DNA from: Candidatus Peribacteria bacterium
GTDB taxonomy: Bacteria > Patescibacteriota > Gracilibacteria > UBA1369 > 2-02-FULL-48-14
Length of the DNA stretch: 54,113 nt
Direction of reading: 5' to 3'
Assembly: GCA_943357175.1 (NCBI GenBank)
Contig: CALRGE010000010.1
Span: 1-54,113 of the forward strand
Position numbers and translations under genes: made by a program. The notes beneath the pieces were generated by a model. It was not told the origin of the DNA, made no database searches, and was given only the letters and a program-made list of their open reading frames with translations. The first letter of the stretch is position 1, and every line of letters starts with the position of its first letter. Below, in pieces: positions 25,184 to 34,192 of the stretch.

Positions 25184-26239
25184 TTATTGAAGGGAAACTA
25201 CTTTTTCTCTGATCATTTTGTCTAATTCAGCGGTGATTTTCTTGTTATCTTTAAGGAAGGCTTTGCTATTTTCACGACCCTGCCCCATTTTGACTTCACC
25301 GTAGCTATAGAATGCGCCGGATTTTCTGACGAATTCATATTTTGCAGCGAGATCGAGAATGTCACCTTCTTTTGAGATACCTTCGTTGAAGAGAATGTCG
25401 AATTCTGCTGTTTTGAAAGGAGGCGCAACTTTGTTTTTCACGACTTTCACACGAACACGATTTCCTACTGAAGTTTTTTCTTCGGCAGTGCTGTCTTCAA
25501 TTCCACCGATTCTTCTAATTTCCATTCTAACTGATGCGTAGAATTTAAGAGCTTGCCCTCCTGTTGTTGTTTCAGGATTGCCAAACATCACGCCAATTTT
25601 CATACGCAATTGGTTCAGGAAAATTACTGTACAGTGAGATTTGCTTATTGCTGCTGTTAGCTTTCTAAGAGCCTGGCTCATAAGACGAGCCTGCAATCCC
25701 ATTTGAGGGTCACCCATGTCGCCTTCAATTTCAGCTCTAGGAACAAGTGCGGCAACAGAGTCGATGACGATTATGTCTACCGCGTTTGAACGGATAAGTG
25801 TTTCAGTAATCTCGAGAGCTTGTTCACCCGTATCAGGTTGAGACAGTAGAAGATTGTCGATGTCGACACCGATTCTTTTTGCATATGCTGGATCGAGCGC
25901 GTGCTCGGCATCAATGAAAGCGGCTTGACCTCCGGCCTTTTGAATCTCAGAAATAATGTGAAGAGTTAGTGTTGTTTTTCCTGAACTTTCAGGACCGTAA
26001 ATCTCAACGATTCTACCTTTTGGAATTCCTCCTCCAAGTGCTAAATCTAGTGAAATTGAGCCTGTTGGAGTTGTTGCAATGTCCATATGCTTGGATTCAC
26101 CAAGTCTCATAATTGAGCCTGTTCCAAAATTCTTTTCAACTTGCGACATAGCAAGTTCGAGGGCTTTTTTTCGCTCCTCATTTACTGGTGTAGCCGTAGC
26201 TTTCGCTTTCGGCTCTTTGACTTCTTTTACATCGGTCAT
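25184..26239 (-). CDS. recA: Recombinase RecA
   Basis: 351 residues. Forms ATP-dependent filaments on single-stranded DNA for homologous recombination. Walker [14 protein letters not shown]-like [13 protein letters not shown], Walker [17 protein letters not shown], loop L1 [21 protein letters not shown]2 [20 protein letters not shown], and [12 protein letters not shown]. The N-terminus has a short Lys/Ala/Thr-rich extension ([19 protein letters not shown]). No intein. A perfect 18-base palindrome lies 43 bases upstream. RecX follows in the same operon. Confidence 0.99.
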   Translation of the reverse strand: MTDVKEVKEPKAKATATPVNEERKKALELAMSQVEKNFGTGSIMRLGESKHMDIATTPTGSISLDLALGGGIPKGRIVEIYGPESSGKTTLTLHIISEIQKAGGQAAFIDAEHALDPAYAKRIGVDIDNLLLSQPDTGEQALEITETLIRSNAVDIIVIDSVAALVPRAEIEGDMGDPQMGLQARLMSQALRKLTAAISKSHCTVIFLNQLRMKIGVMFGNPETTTGGQALKFYASVRMEIRRIGGIEDSTAEEKTSVGNRVRVKVVKNKVAPPFKTAEFDILFNEGISKEGDILDLAAKYEFVRKSGAFYSYGEVKMGQGRENSKAFLKDNKKITAELDKMIREKVVSLQ

Positions 26240-26281
26240 ATATAGTGTGGCTAAGGAATAGATTGATGTGACTGCATTTTA

Positions 26282-26299
26282 GGTGAGTGCGCACTCACC
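26282..26299. promoter_or_regulatory. Perfect 18-bp palindrome upstream of recA
   Basis: GGTGAGTGCGCACTCACC, nine-base arms with no spacer, is 42 bases from the recA start. It does not match the E. coli (CTGT-N8-ACAG) or Bacillus (GAAC-N4-GTTC) LexA boxes. It could be an operator for a different damage regulator or a hairpin ending an upstream transcript. Confidence 0.45.
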
Positions 26300-26423
26300 G
26301 TCAATACCATTTTTCAAAATCACGCTTTACATATAAACTTTTTTGCGGTGAAAGTCCTGAATTATTCCTGAATTTTTGCAAAAAGACTTGCGCGTGGAAT
26401 ACGATTATTTCTTTATAAACACT

Positions 26424-27911
26424 TTAAGCCTTAGGCTTAATCAACATGGTGAGAGGAGTTTTCTTGAAATCTACTGTTCTTAAAGTTCCTGATTTACCTG
26501 CACCTGTGCAATTCGCCACGTTTGCAATCAAGTTTTCTTTATCTATCCAATTTAAGAAAAGAACGCTGTGATCGTCGTATTTATCGATTCCATTCTTGTT
26601 GTAAATAAAAAGCCAATCTCCCGGTTGCATTGTTTTAACCTGAGGTGGATTTTTACATTCACCTGGATTATTTTTATCAAAATTACTCTTTCTATATTTT
26701 GAATGACGATAAGCAACAGTTCCACGCTGAGCACCTGCATTTTTGTAAACTTGATCAATCCAATTCCAACAAAATTTCCCCTTTGTTCCATTTCTAAGTA
26801 ATTCCATAGCAGATTGAACAATATTTTTTCGAACGCCACTTGCTTCAATTTTACTTTCCACAGCCTGAAGTTCTGATGATGTATAGACTTTACCTACACG
26901 AACACCTTTGGATTCCATTGTTTTAATGAGTTTTGTTTCTTCTGCGCCAAAATCGGCTTCGTATTTTTTGTAATCGAGTTTACCTGTTGGATCTCTATAT
27001 TTTTTTTCAAAATTTAGGTCGATTCCTGTGTCAGTTTTTGATTCTTTTTGAAGGCCACCAACAATAATTTCATCTGATGTATAAACAGGAATGTATCCAT
27101 CTGCATCAAAAAATCCATTCCCTCTTTTGTTTTGGCCTTTTAAGCCAAGTCTTTTAGTACTTGTGCGGGCGAGATTTTCATTTCCATCTTGTAAAATTGT
27201 GATTCTGCGAATGGATGGTGGACAAAGATCTGCCGCGCCAAGCTGCTTTTCCGCATCAGGATTCCCTCTAAAATTTACTTTAAATCGAGTTCCCGGTGTA
27301 GGATTTTTGTAAAAACTTTCGAAATTTGCTAGATCGATTTTTTTCGAATCATCGGCGAAATCAGTGAATGCATAGAGCAGAATTCCTTCATGTTCATCTT
27401 CAAGTTTCATTAGTAGATCAACAGGAATTTCACGTAAATCAGCTACGGTCTCTACTCCTTCGATTTTCTTTTCTTTTGCAATCTTGTCGAATTCATTTTT
27501 GGCTGCGCTTCTTCGAGCTGTTGATTCAGAAGAATCTTGTTTATCTGCAATGTCAGTTCTTGTGCCCGGCACCGAAATTGGAGCTGAATCTAAAATTGAC
27601 TCCAAATATTGTGAAATGTCTTCAATGTCAGTTTGCGTTAACTTCTTATCAAGAGTTCTGAGTACAATGCGACTTTTTGTATTATCTAGAAGCACATCGA
27701 GTTCTTTTTGTGTACTTCTCGTGATTGTTTCTTTGTCTAAATCATGTTTTTCATCAAGCGCTTTTTTCATTTTTTTCAGATTACCTTTCTCTTTTCCTGA
27801 AAGTTTTGGGTCGTTGTCTGCTTCTGCCCAAGCTTTATCAAGAAACTTGCTCAGTGTGAGTGAAACTGGTTGTTCTGCCTGTGGATTTTCTTTAGGCTTA
27901 TCGTCTGGCAT
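26424..27911 (-). CDS. Large protein with C-terminal NlpC/P60- or CHAP-like cysteine peptidase domain
   Basis: 495 residues. The first half is charged and helical (SGKEKGNLKKMKKALDEKHD); there is no signal peptide. The C-terminal 130 residues include GTKGKFCWNWIDQVYKNAG with a candidate catalytic Cys, PGDWLFIYNKNG and DDHSVLFLNWID with a candidate His, the order found in papain-like peptidoglycan peptidases. It would cleave peptidoglycan or a peptide link if exported. It lies upstream of recA on the same strand with a 184-base gap. Function is inferred from the domain only. Confidence 0.6.
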   Translation of the reverse strand: MPDDKPKENPQAEQPVSLTLSKFLDKAWAEADNDPKLSGKEKGNLKKMKKALDEKHDLDKETITRSTQKELDVLLDNTKSRIVLRTLDKKLTQTDIEDISQYLESILDSAPISVPGTRTDIADKQDSSESTARRSAAKNEFDKIAKEKKIEGVETVADLREIPVDLLMKLEDEHEGILLYAFTDFADDSKKIDLANFESFYKNPTPGTRFKVNFRGNPDAEKQLGAADLCPPSIRRITILQDGNENLARTSTKRLGLKGQNKRGNGFFDADGYIPVYTSDEIIVGGLQKESKTDTGIDLNFEKKYRDPTGKLDYKKYEADFGAEETKLIKTMESKGVRVGKVYTSSELQAVESKIEASGVRKNIVQSAMELLRNGTKGKFCWNWIDQVYKNAGAQRGTVAYRHSKYRKSNFDKNNPGECKNPPQVKTMQPGDWLFIYNKNGIDKYDDHSVLFLNWIDKENLIANVANCTGAGKSGTLRTVDFKKTPLTMLIKPKA

Positions 27912-27966
27912 TGTTTACAGATAAAATAATCTATTTATTGTAGCACAAAAGACTGTGAAATGGAAG

Positions 27967-29196
27967 CTAAAGCTTCAGCAAAATCTGAGCGTGGTGGTTT
28001 GCAAATATGTTCGTTGCGAGGATTTCATTTATATCGGCTTCTGTTTCAATCTGCCAAACGGTTCCCTGAGAGATTTTGAGTGATGGATCGCTTAGGTGAT
28101 GTTGAAGTTTTGCCGTTTTGGATGCGCCGGAGCTATCTTCAATGTCACGCACGAGGAATGAGTTGCTTGCAGTTGGTGGAGTGCTTACTGCGAGTTCCTT
28201 GTTCGAGTTCCAAAGTTCGCCGGATTTTGAGAGTTCTTCGAAGAGGTTTGGTAGAGTTGATGCGATTTCGTAGTGGATGAATCTGCTTAATTTTACATTG
28301 AAGCCTTTGTGAGCAAGGGCGTTTTGAAGAGTTTGAGCTTCGTTGTCGGTGATTTTTAAGGAGACGAAGATTTGTAAAGCGTTGGCTGGCGCGGCGTAAG
28401 TTTCGATAGCTGGTTTGTTGTCGGTGAAGTCGAGGGTGAAGTTTTTAGGAGTCGGATTCTCCATGTATTGGCGCATCGAAGAAAAGATTTTCGGCATTGG
28501 AATTCTGAAAGCTCGTTCAGGGTGAGGCATGATTGCCATCACATTTCCGGCAGGATTACAGATTGCCGCGGCATTGTCGATTGCTCCGTTTGGGTTAACT
28601 GGAAAGTCTGTGTCGATTTTGCCGGACTCGTCACAATATCGGAAAACGATTTGTGAGTTTTCACGTAGTTTTTCAAGGAGGCCGGGAATGCTTGTTGTGA
28701 AGCGACCTTCCCCATGTGCTGCTGGCACTTTTTCAGGTGAGTCTTCTGTGTAGTCGAGTGTGAATGCTGTGCGACCTTGTGCTTCGCACTTGATGTAAAC
28801 ATTTTCATTGTAAAAACCTGTGCCGAGAAGTTCACCATTTTTGACTCGTTTGTTGCGAGCAAGAGACATCAGGAGCGGATTGCCAGGCGCGCCCGGAATC
28901 AGTCCAGTTTCAACTAAAATTTGGGCGCCGTTACAGATTCCAAGAACTGGCTTGCCTTTCGCTGCTTGAACTCGTATTTCTGTCATGATCGGATCCATTG
29001 AGGCGATCACTCCGCTGCGTCCGCGATCTTCATAAGAGAAGCCGCCGTTGATCACTATACCGTCGAAGGAGTCAAGTTCTGCTGGGTTTTGATTCCATCT
29101 GAAAAATTGCCCGTCCATGCCTGCTTCACAAACCGCACGACGCGCTTCGTACTCTGAGTTTGTTCCCGGAAATTCGATAACAGCTACTTTTTTCAT
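27967..29196 (-). CDS. purQ: PurQ with an apparent C-terminal PurS-like domain (FGAM synthetase glutaminase)
   Basis: 409 residues; PurQ alone is usually about 220-260. The first 265 residues are a class I glutamine amidotransferase: KKVAVIEFPGTNSEYE, INGGFSYEDRGRSG, catalytic Cys in LGICNGAQI, and the His/Glu pair in MPHPERAF. Residues about 285-409 begin LQIFVSLKITDNEAQTLQN and VKLSRFIHYEI, which look like PurS, the small structural subunit that normally is a separate gene. The final ILATNIFANHHAQILLKL also resembles a PurS C-terminus, so this may be a doubled PurS. The ATG overlaps the preceding lipoprotein stop by four bases. Confidence 0.88.
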   Translation of the reverse strand: MKKVAVIEFPGTNSEYEARRAVCEAGMDGQFFRWNQNPAELDSFDGIVINGGFSYEDRGRSGVIASMDPIMTEIRVQAAKGKPVLGICNGAQILVETGLIPGAPGNPLLMSLARNKRVKNGELLGTGFYNENVYIKCEAQGRTAFTLDYTEDSPEKVPAAHGEGRFTTSIPGLLEKLRENSQIVFRYCDESGKIDTDFPVNPNGAIDNAAAICNPAGNVMAIMPHPERAFRIPMPKIFSSMRQYMENPTPKNFTLDFTDNKPAIETYAAPANALQIFVSLKITDNEAQTLQNALAHKGFNVKLSRFIHYEIASTLPNLFEELSKSGELWNSNKELAVSTPPTASNSFLVRDIEDSSGASKTAKLQHHLSDPSLKISQGTVWQIETEADINEILATNIFANHHAQILLKL

Positions 29197-29936
29197 ATAC
29201 CGATTACTTTATTAAGAATGTTTTGAGCGGCTCCGTCTTGAGTTTTTAGAGCGCGAATGAGAATGAACTTTTCATCTGAAATTTTGCCTTTGTAAGTTAC
29301 GTATTCGATGTTGTTTTCGATCGTGCGGAGGACTTCATAAACAGATTCGTTGAAGGTTATTTCTTTGTAGTATTTTACTTCACCTTTTGCGTTAGTATTT
29401 AATTTTGTGACGTCGCTCGTCATTGAAACTGTGAGTTGAGGATCTGATTTCATAGGGGCAGAAACTTCTTTTTCAAGATTGTCTCCGTCGTCTTTTGTGA
29501 ATGTGAGATTGTCGCCTTCGAGATACCAATCAAGAGTTTTTGGGCGTTTGAATTCATAGCCCTCCCAAGACATTGTGGAATTTTTGAAAGTTGAAAGTAA
29601 TTCGCTGACCGTTTCAAAATTCACTTTTGAACCTGTTACTAGAAGATCATTTGATTGCCAGTTTGTTGTTAGAATTACCGGTTCAGTTTTTGAAATGAGT
29701 TTGTAATTTTGATCTGCTATGTTGATTTTTTCGAAGTCTGTGTAAGTGTCCGCGTTGTCTATTATTTCGATTGTTACTCCTCCAACTCCACCCGCGAGGG
29801 TAAGTTTGTTTGCTTCGGCTGATTGCAAAGTCCAAGTCTCACTTTCAGAAAAAGTCAGTCCGTTCCAAGAAATTAAATCAACAGGGTTGCGCGCGCATGA
29901 AATTAGCAAAAGTGAAAGTAGAAGAAGTTTTTTCAT
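29193..29936 (-). CDS. Lipoprotein inside the purL-purQ operon
   Basis: 247 residues. Signal peptide MKKLLLLSLLLISC with an LISC lipobox, so it is expected to be lipid-anchored outside the membrane. Two similar segments, ISWNGLTFSESETWTL at about residues 22-38 and MSWEGYEFKRPKTLDW at about 128-144, suggest an internal duplication. It overlaps purL by four bases upstream and purQ by four bases downstream, so it is translated with them, which is odd for an exported protein among cytosolic purine enzymes. Function unknown. Confidence 0.8.
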   Translation of the reverse strand: MKKLLLLSLLLISCARNPVDLISWNGLTFSESETWTLQSAEANKLTLAGGVGGVTIEIIDNADTYTDFEKINIADQNYKLISKTEPVILTTNWQSNDLLVTGSKVNFETVSELLSTFKNSTMSWEGYEFKRPKTLDWYLEGDNLTFTKDDGDNLEKEVSAPMKSDPQLTVSMTSDVTKLNTNAKGEVKYYKEITFNESVYEVLRTIENNIEYVTYKGKISDEKFILIRALKTQDGAAQNILNKVIGI

Positions 29937-32284
29937 GAGTTCATTGTGTTACGCAGACCGTTTAGCCATAAGTCGCGGAGTTCGCTCATTCCTGTTTTTA
30001 TTAATGAGTCGCCGTCTTTGATTTCGAAGGTGTCATTCCATCCTGTTGTCGCTCCAATTTCGTAAATCGGTAAATCGCCTGCGAGTTTTTTAAGGGAGTC
30101 TATGTCGTCGCTGACTTCAATCAAAAATCCTCCAGTTTCGCTGAAGAGTTTTTTATCTGTACGAAGATTACCGAGTGCGCTGAGATCAACTTTCGCTCCG
30201 ACTTTTCCTTTTCCACGACCGCCAAAACACATTTCTGCGAGGCAAACTGCGAGGCCGCCATCTGAAATATCGTGAGCGGAGAGAATTAGACCTGCATTTA
30301 TTCCACGAGTGATGAAGCTGAGTTCACGTCGAACTTCTTTGAAATCTGGTTTTGGAACATTTGCACCGAGATGTCCGAGTAGACGGTAATATTCGCTTCC
30401 ACCGAGTTCATCTTTTCTTTCACCGACCAGATAGATTTTCGAGCCAGGCAATTTAAATTCTAGAGTTATGGCTTTTCGCGCGTCTTCAAGTCTACCGAGC
30501 ATTCCGATTACCGGAGAAGGCGCAACGCTACCGTTTTTTGATTCATTATAAAGTGAAACATTTCCTGAAATTATTGCGAGTGGACCTTCAAAATCAAGAT
30601 GACCAACTCCTTCAAGCGCATCTTTAATTCCACGAATTCCTTCCACCAATTCCCACATTTGCTCAGGTTTCTCAGGGTTGCCGTAATTCAAACAGTCTGT
30701 CGCAGTCCAAGGAGTTGCACCCACTGCCGCTACGTTTCTCATACTTTCCACAACGGCATTTGCGCCACACCAATAAGGCGAAATTTTTCCGTAACGAGGG
30801 TTGGCATCGACTGATAGCGCCGCGCCAATGTTGTGAAGTTCCGGAATTTCTTCATGGTTTTTAAAAGGAGCAATTACACCTGCATCCGCCATTCCTGTTT
30901 CAATAATTGCGAGGCCTTGAACAACTTTATCGTAACCTTCAAAAACAGGAAGTCTGCTTGAGATGTTTGCAGAAGCTAGCATTTTTTTGAGAGTTTCGAG
31001 AAGGTCGGGTTGTGTGAATTCGGGCTCTGTGAATTTTCGCTGTGGATCTGTAAATGCACGTTCGTATTGAAGACCACGAGTTACATCTGAAGGATTTGCA
31101 TCAACTAAAACTTGATCGCCAAATTTCAAAACGTAATTTCCTTTTTTTACTTTTCCTACTAGCGAAGCACGCGCGCCAACTGAAACTCCAGGCAAATCCC
31201 ATTCTTTATTATAGTGATCTAGAATCATTTGAGTTAATGATGGGTCGCAAGTCCAGCATAATCTTTCTTGAGTCTCCGCACATGCAACAACTGAAGGATG
31301 AAGACCTTCCATCGCAGTGTGAACTTTTGCGAGATCGACTTCTGCACCGAATCCGCCGGCTTCAACCAATTCAACAGTCGCGCAAACATTTCCACCGGCA
31401 CCCATATCTTTGAAGGCGACTTTGTCCATATTTCCGCCGGCTTTCAATTTTCTGAAAAGATTATAAGTACTTTCAAGAATGTGTCTTTCAAGAAAAGGAT
31501 TTGGTTCTTGAACTGCGCCTTTGTTCGCCTCTTTATCTTTTTCGTCGAGTTGAAGTGAAGCGAAGGCCGCACCGCCCATTCCTGAATTATCTGTCGGTTT
31601 TCCAATTATAATTATGTCATAACCTTCTGCGTTTGCTGGCACACGCGAGTGGATAATTTCATCTTCACAAATTTCACCAAGGCAAAGTACATTCACTAAA
31701 CAATTGTCATTGAATGACTCGTCAAAGTAGACATCACCTGCAATATTTGGAACGCCGAGCGGATTTCCGTAACCTGCAATTCCGGCAAAAACGTCTGAGG
31801 CAATTAGTCGAGAAAGAGTTCGATCGGATGCGCCAAATCGAAGCGGATCAGCAGTTGCAATCACTCGCCCACCCATACAAAGCACATCGCGCACAATTCC
31901 GCCAACTCCTGTTCCTGAACCTTCAAAAGGGACAACTTGCGAAGGATGATTGTGAGATTCGTGAGCCATAATTATTCCCCATTTTTTTCCTTTTGCATCT
32001 GTTGCGAATTCGGCAATTCCAGAATCTTCACCAACACCAAGCATCACGTTTGGTGCCTTTGTTGGAAGTGTTTTTAAGAATGGACGAGAAGATCTATACG
32101 AGCAATGTTCACTTCCTTGAATTCCCCAAATTATCAATTCTGTGAGGGATGGAGCGCGGCCCAAAATTTCCTGAACTTTTTTGGCTTCGTCTAGTTTTAA
32201 GTCGATTTTATTCGCACGTAAAAACGACAAAATTTCGTCGTCTGTCATTTTTGAGAGATCGACGCTTTCTGATATCGGAGTCAT
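29933..32284 (-). CDS. purL: Phosphoribosylformylglycinamidine synthase, large subunit (FGAM synthase II)
   Basis: 783 residues. ATP-dependent amidation of FGAR to FGAM in purine synthesis, using ammonia from PurQ. The N-terminal helical linker has LTELIIWGIQGSEHCSYRSS; HESHNHPSQVVPFEGSGTGVGG is the catalytic His and ATP site; then MGGRVIATADPLRFG and FKDMGAGGNVCATVE; the second PurM-like half includes TDCLNYGNPEKPEQMW and SAHDISDGGLAVCLAEM. The size matches small PurL enzymes, which need separate PurQ and PurS. The lipoprotein and purQ follow with four-base overlaps. Confidence 0.97.
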   Translation of the reverse strand: MTPISESVDLSKMTDDEILSFLRANKIDLKLDEAKKVQEILGRAPSLTELIIWGIQGSEHCSYRSSRPFLKTLPTKAPNVMLGVGEDSGIAEFATDAKGKKWGIIMAHESHNHPSQVVPFEGSGTGVGGIVRDVLCMGGRVIATADPLRFGASDRTLSRLIASDVFAGIAGYGNPLGVPNIAGDVYFDESFNDNCLVNVLCLGEICEDEIIHSRVPANAEGYDIIIIGKPTDNSGMGGAAFASLQLDEKDKEANKGAVQEPNPFLERHILESTYNLFRKLKAGGNMDKVAFKDMGAGGNVCATVELVEAGGFGAEVDLAKVHTAMEGLHPSVVACAETQERLCWTCDPSLTQMILDHYNKEWDLPGVSVGARASLVGKVKKGNYVLKFGDQVLVDANPSDVTRGLQYERAFTDPQRKFTEPEFTQPDLLETLKKMLASANISSRLPVFEGYDKVVQGLAIIETGMADAGVIAPFKNHEEIPELHNIGAALSVDANPRYGKISPYWCGANAVVESMRNVAAVGATPWTATDCLNYGNPEKPEQMWELVEGIRGIKDALEGVGHLDFEGPLAIISGNVSLYNESKNGSVAPSPVIGMLGRLEDARKAITLEFKLPGSKIYLVGERKDELGGSEYYRLLGHLGANVPKPDFKEVRRELSFITRGINAGLILSAHDISDGGLAVCLAEMCFGGRGKGKVGAKVDLSALGNLRTDKKLFSETGGFLIEVSDDIDSLKKLAGDLPIYEIGATTGWNDTFEIKDGDSLIKTGMSELRDLWLNGLRNTMNS

Positions 32285-32374
32285 TTGGTTTTGGGGATTA
32301 CATTTGCATAATAAAGTTTTGTTTTAAAAAGTAAAGAGTACTGAGCTCCTGCGGGTTTGGTGGAAATTTAATGT

Positions 32375-33196
32375 TTATGCCTTTGCCCGAAACAAACGAC
32401 GGATGCCATAATCTGGATGGGGGTACCAGATCTCACCTGTGTCGGCGACTCTACGGCCATCAGGATAGAAGTGCACACAACTAGCAGAATGCATATAACC
32501 ACCTGGGCCAGAGTCAAACCAAACAGTTACTCTACCACCGCTCTCAGATCTCACGAATGGTTCTCCGGTAAATATCTCAAATCTAGACATTTCATTCAAT
32601 GATGGTGATGGTGCTCGAAAAGCAAATCTTCGATCATCGTAATTCGGTGTCAAAATTTCGTAGCCTTGCATTATCACGGTCTCCCTTGTCTCAGAGTATG
32701 TATCTGCTATGTAAACTGGTTCAACTCCTCCATCCGCAACCAACAGGTTTCTTTTCTTATCAAGACCCAAAAGTATTCCTCCCAAACGAAGGGATACTGC
32801 TTTTGCAAGGTTTTCACCCGTCAGAAGTCTGTCCTCCACAAAGTTCCATTTTGCTCTTTTTTTCTCTTCAGGCTGCCAGTTCTCATACATGAATCTATAT
32901 GAAGGTTGGCAGATGTCTACCAATTTGATCTCCTTTGCCAGACCTTTGAATTTGTCATCGTCTTTCTTTCCCTCAGTGAAAAAATCCATCATCACACTAA
33001 CACCGTCAAAATCTGTTCCATGTCGTATTCCTTGAAATAATTTGTCCAAAAGAACCTTCATTGTTAATGCATACGGAGTGTTAACTACCTGCATTGCCCA
33101 CTTACTTACTAGCTCCTGTTGAGACAAAAGGGCGTATGGTATTTCATTGGGAGGATTTTCTACATCTTCAAGTTCTTGCCTTTCAAATTCGGACAT
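32375..33196 (-). CDS. Hypothetical protein
   Basis: 273 residues, no signal peptide, soluble. N-terminal acidic region, helical middle (VSKWAMQVVNTPYALTMKVL, VEDRLLTGENLAKAVSLRLG) and a C-terminal half rich in Gly, aromatic and Arg residues (FDSGPGGYMHSASCVHFYPD) that looks like beta structure. No family recognised. It stands alone; the 89-nt element copy 2 lies 85 bases beyond its start on the far side. Confidence 0.6.
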   Translation of the reverse strand: MSEFERQELEDVENPPNEIPYALLSQQELVSKWAMQVVNTPYALTMKVLLDKLFQGIRHGTDFDGVSVMMDFFTEGKKDDDKFKGLAKEIKLVDICQPSYRFMYENWQPEEKKRAKWNFVEDRLLTGENLAKAVSLRLGGILLGLDKKRNLLVADGGVEPVYIADTYSETRETVIMQGYEILTPNYDDRRFAFRAPSPSLNEMSRFEIFTGEPFVRSESGGRVTVWFDSGPGGYMHSASCVHFYPDGRRVADTGEIWYPHPDYGIRRLFRAKA

Positions 33197-33281
33197 GTTT
33201 TTTAGATAAGGTTGAGATTATACATTAGATTTATGGCTTGTCTATGTGCGGAGTTAGTTGATAAGTAGATCAGTCAAATCC

Positions 33282-33370
33282 CTTATCGTGACTGTGTCAC
33301 GATAACAACCTGATGAGAATTTAAAAGCTGAAAATTTCTTCTCTGGTTAACGTGACTGTGTCGCGATAAG
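33282..33370. repeat. 89-nt structured element, copy 2
   Basis: CTTATCGTGAC ... GTCGCGATAAG. The first hairpin TTATCGTGAC TGT GTCACGATAA is perfect; the second TTAACGTGAC TGT GTCGCGATAA has one mismatch. Compared with copy 1 (1887-1975), length is equal, the linker words CAACCTGAT, AAAATTTCTTC and CTGGTTAACG are conserved, and stem changes T-A to C-G and A-T to G-C keep pairing. It lies 104 bases before the gene at 33474. Confidence 0.65.
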
Positions 33371-33473
33371 AGATTCATGCACAAGAGACAATGAAAAGTA
33401 GCCGTATAGAAAAGCTTGTCACAATTCATACTGTCATTATAATCAAGGCAACAATTTTTAACCCGCCTAAAAG

Positions 33474-34157
33474 ATGTCAAAGAAAACCGGATTCGCAATT
33501 TTAATTGTTCTGACGATTGTTTTGGGCGCTGGTTTTTATTTCAATAGTTCAAAGAATTTGCAGGGAAGTTTTAGTGCCGTGAATAAAGAAGTCAGCAAAA
33601 CAGAGCCGGTTACAACGGGTGCGAAAAGTACTGATGAGCTTTTGATGAGCATTGATACTGCCGGGAGTGGATCTGTGACATTAACAAAAGGTAGTACAGA
33701 AAAAGCCGTGCTAGGAAAATGGAAAGTGAGCTATAAAAATGATGCCGGGGTTTGCAATGTTTCATTCGGCCTTTCAGATAACGGCGAGATTAAAGATTTA
33801 TATAGTTCCGCTAAGCAAACAGAGAAATATTTAGACGACACGCAATTAGCAGTTTTGGTTGATGATGCGGCTAGTACTTTTACACCGAATGATACGGCAC
33901 TTTCATTATTTACACCTGCTTTTTCGCCTGAATCCGGAAAAAGTTATACGTTTTATTTATATGGGTATGCACCTTCTGATGCTTCAAATTTAAGCAATGG
34001 TATTGCATATATGACTACTGCTTGCGCGCGACCTTCAACTGGAGGATATGACAAATGGGACGCAGAAGATTCAAATGGTCAAAATGGCTTTTTCAGTGTT
34101 GATACTGATGATACAGGCTTTGGAATTCCTGGAGGAACAAAAATTACTATTCAATAA
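33474..34157 (+). CDS. Secreted protein with LQGSF motif
   Basis: 227 residues. N-terminal anchor (TGFAILIVLTIVLGAGFYFN), then SSKNLQGSFSAV. The rest is low in Cys and rich in Ser, Thr, Asp and Gly and probably beta-sandwich. The end (TTACARPSTGGYDKWDAEDS ... GGTKITIQ) resembles the end of the next protein (SRMCAEKDG ... GGWTMIQD), so the two are related tandem copies. Function unknown; likely surface-exposed. Confidence 0.7.
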   Translation: MSKKTGFAILIVLTIVLGAGFYFNSSKNLQGSFSAVNKEVSKTEPVTTGAKSTDELLMSIDTAGSGSVTLTKGSTEKAVLGKWKVSYKNDAGVCNVSFGLSDNGEIKDLYSSAKQTEKYLDDTQLAVLVDDAASTFTPNDTALSLFTPAFSPESGKSYTFYLYGYAPSDASNLSNGIAYMTTACARPSTGGYDKWDAEDSNGQNGFFSVDTDDTGFGIPGGTKITIQ

Positions 34158-34192
34158 TCCTTAACAATATTCTTTAAAATAAAAAGGCATTA

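Noticed and set aside
25184-26239. Intein or intron in recA
   Set aside because: All RecA motifs are continuous and the length is normal.
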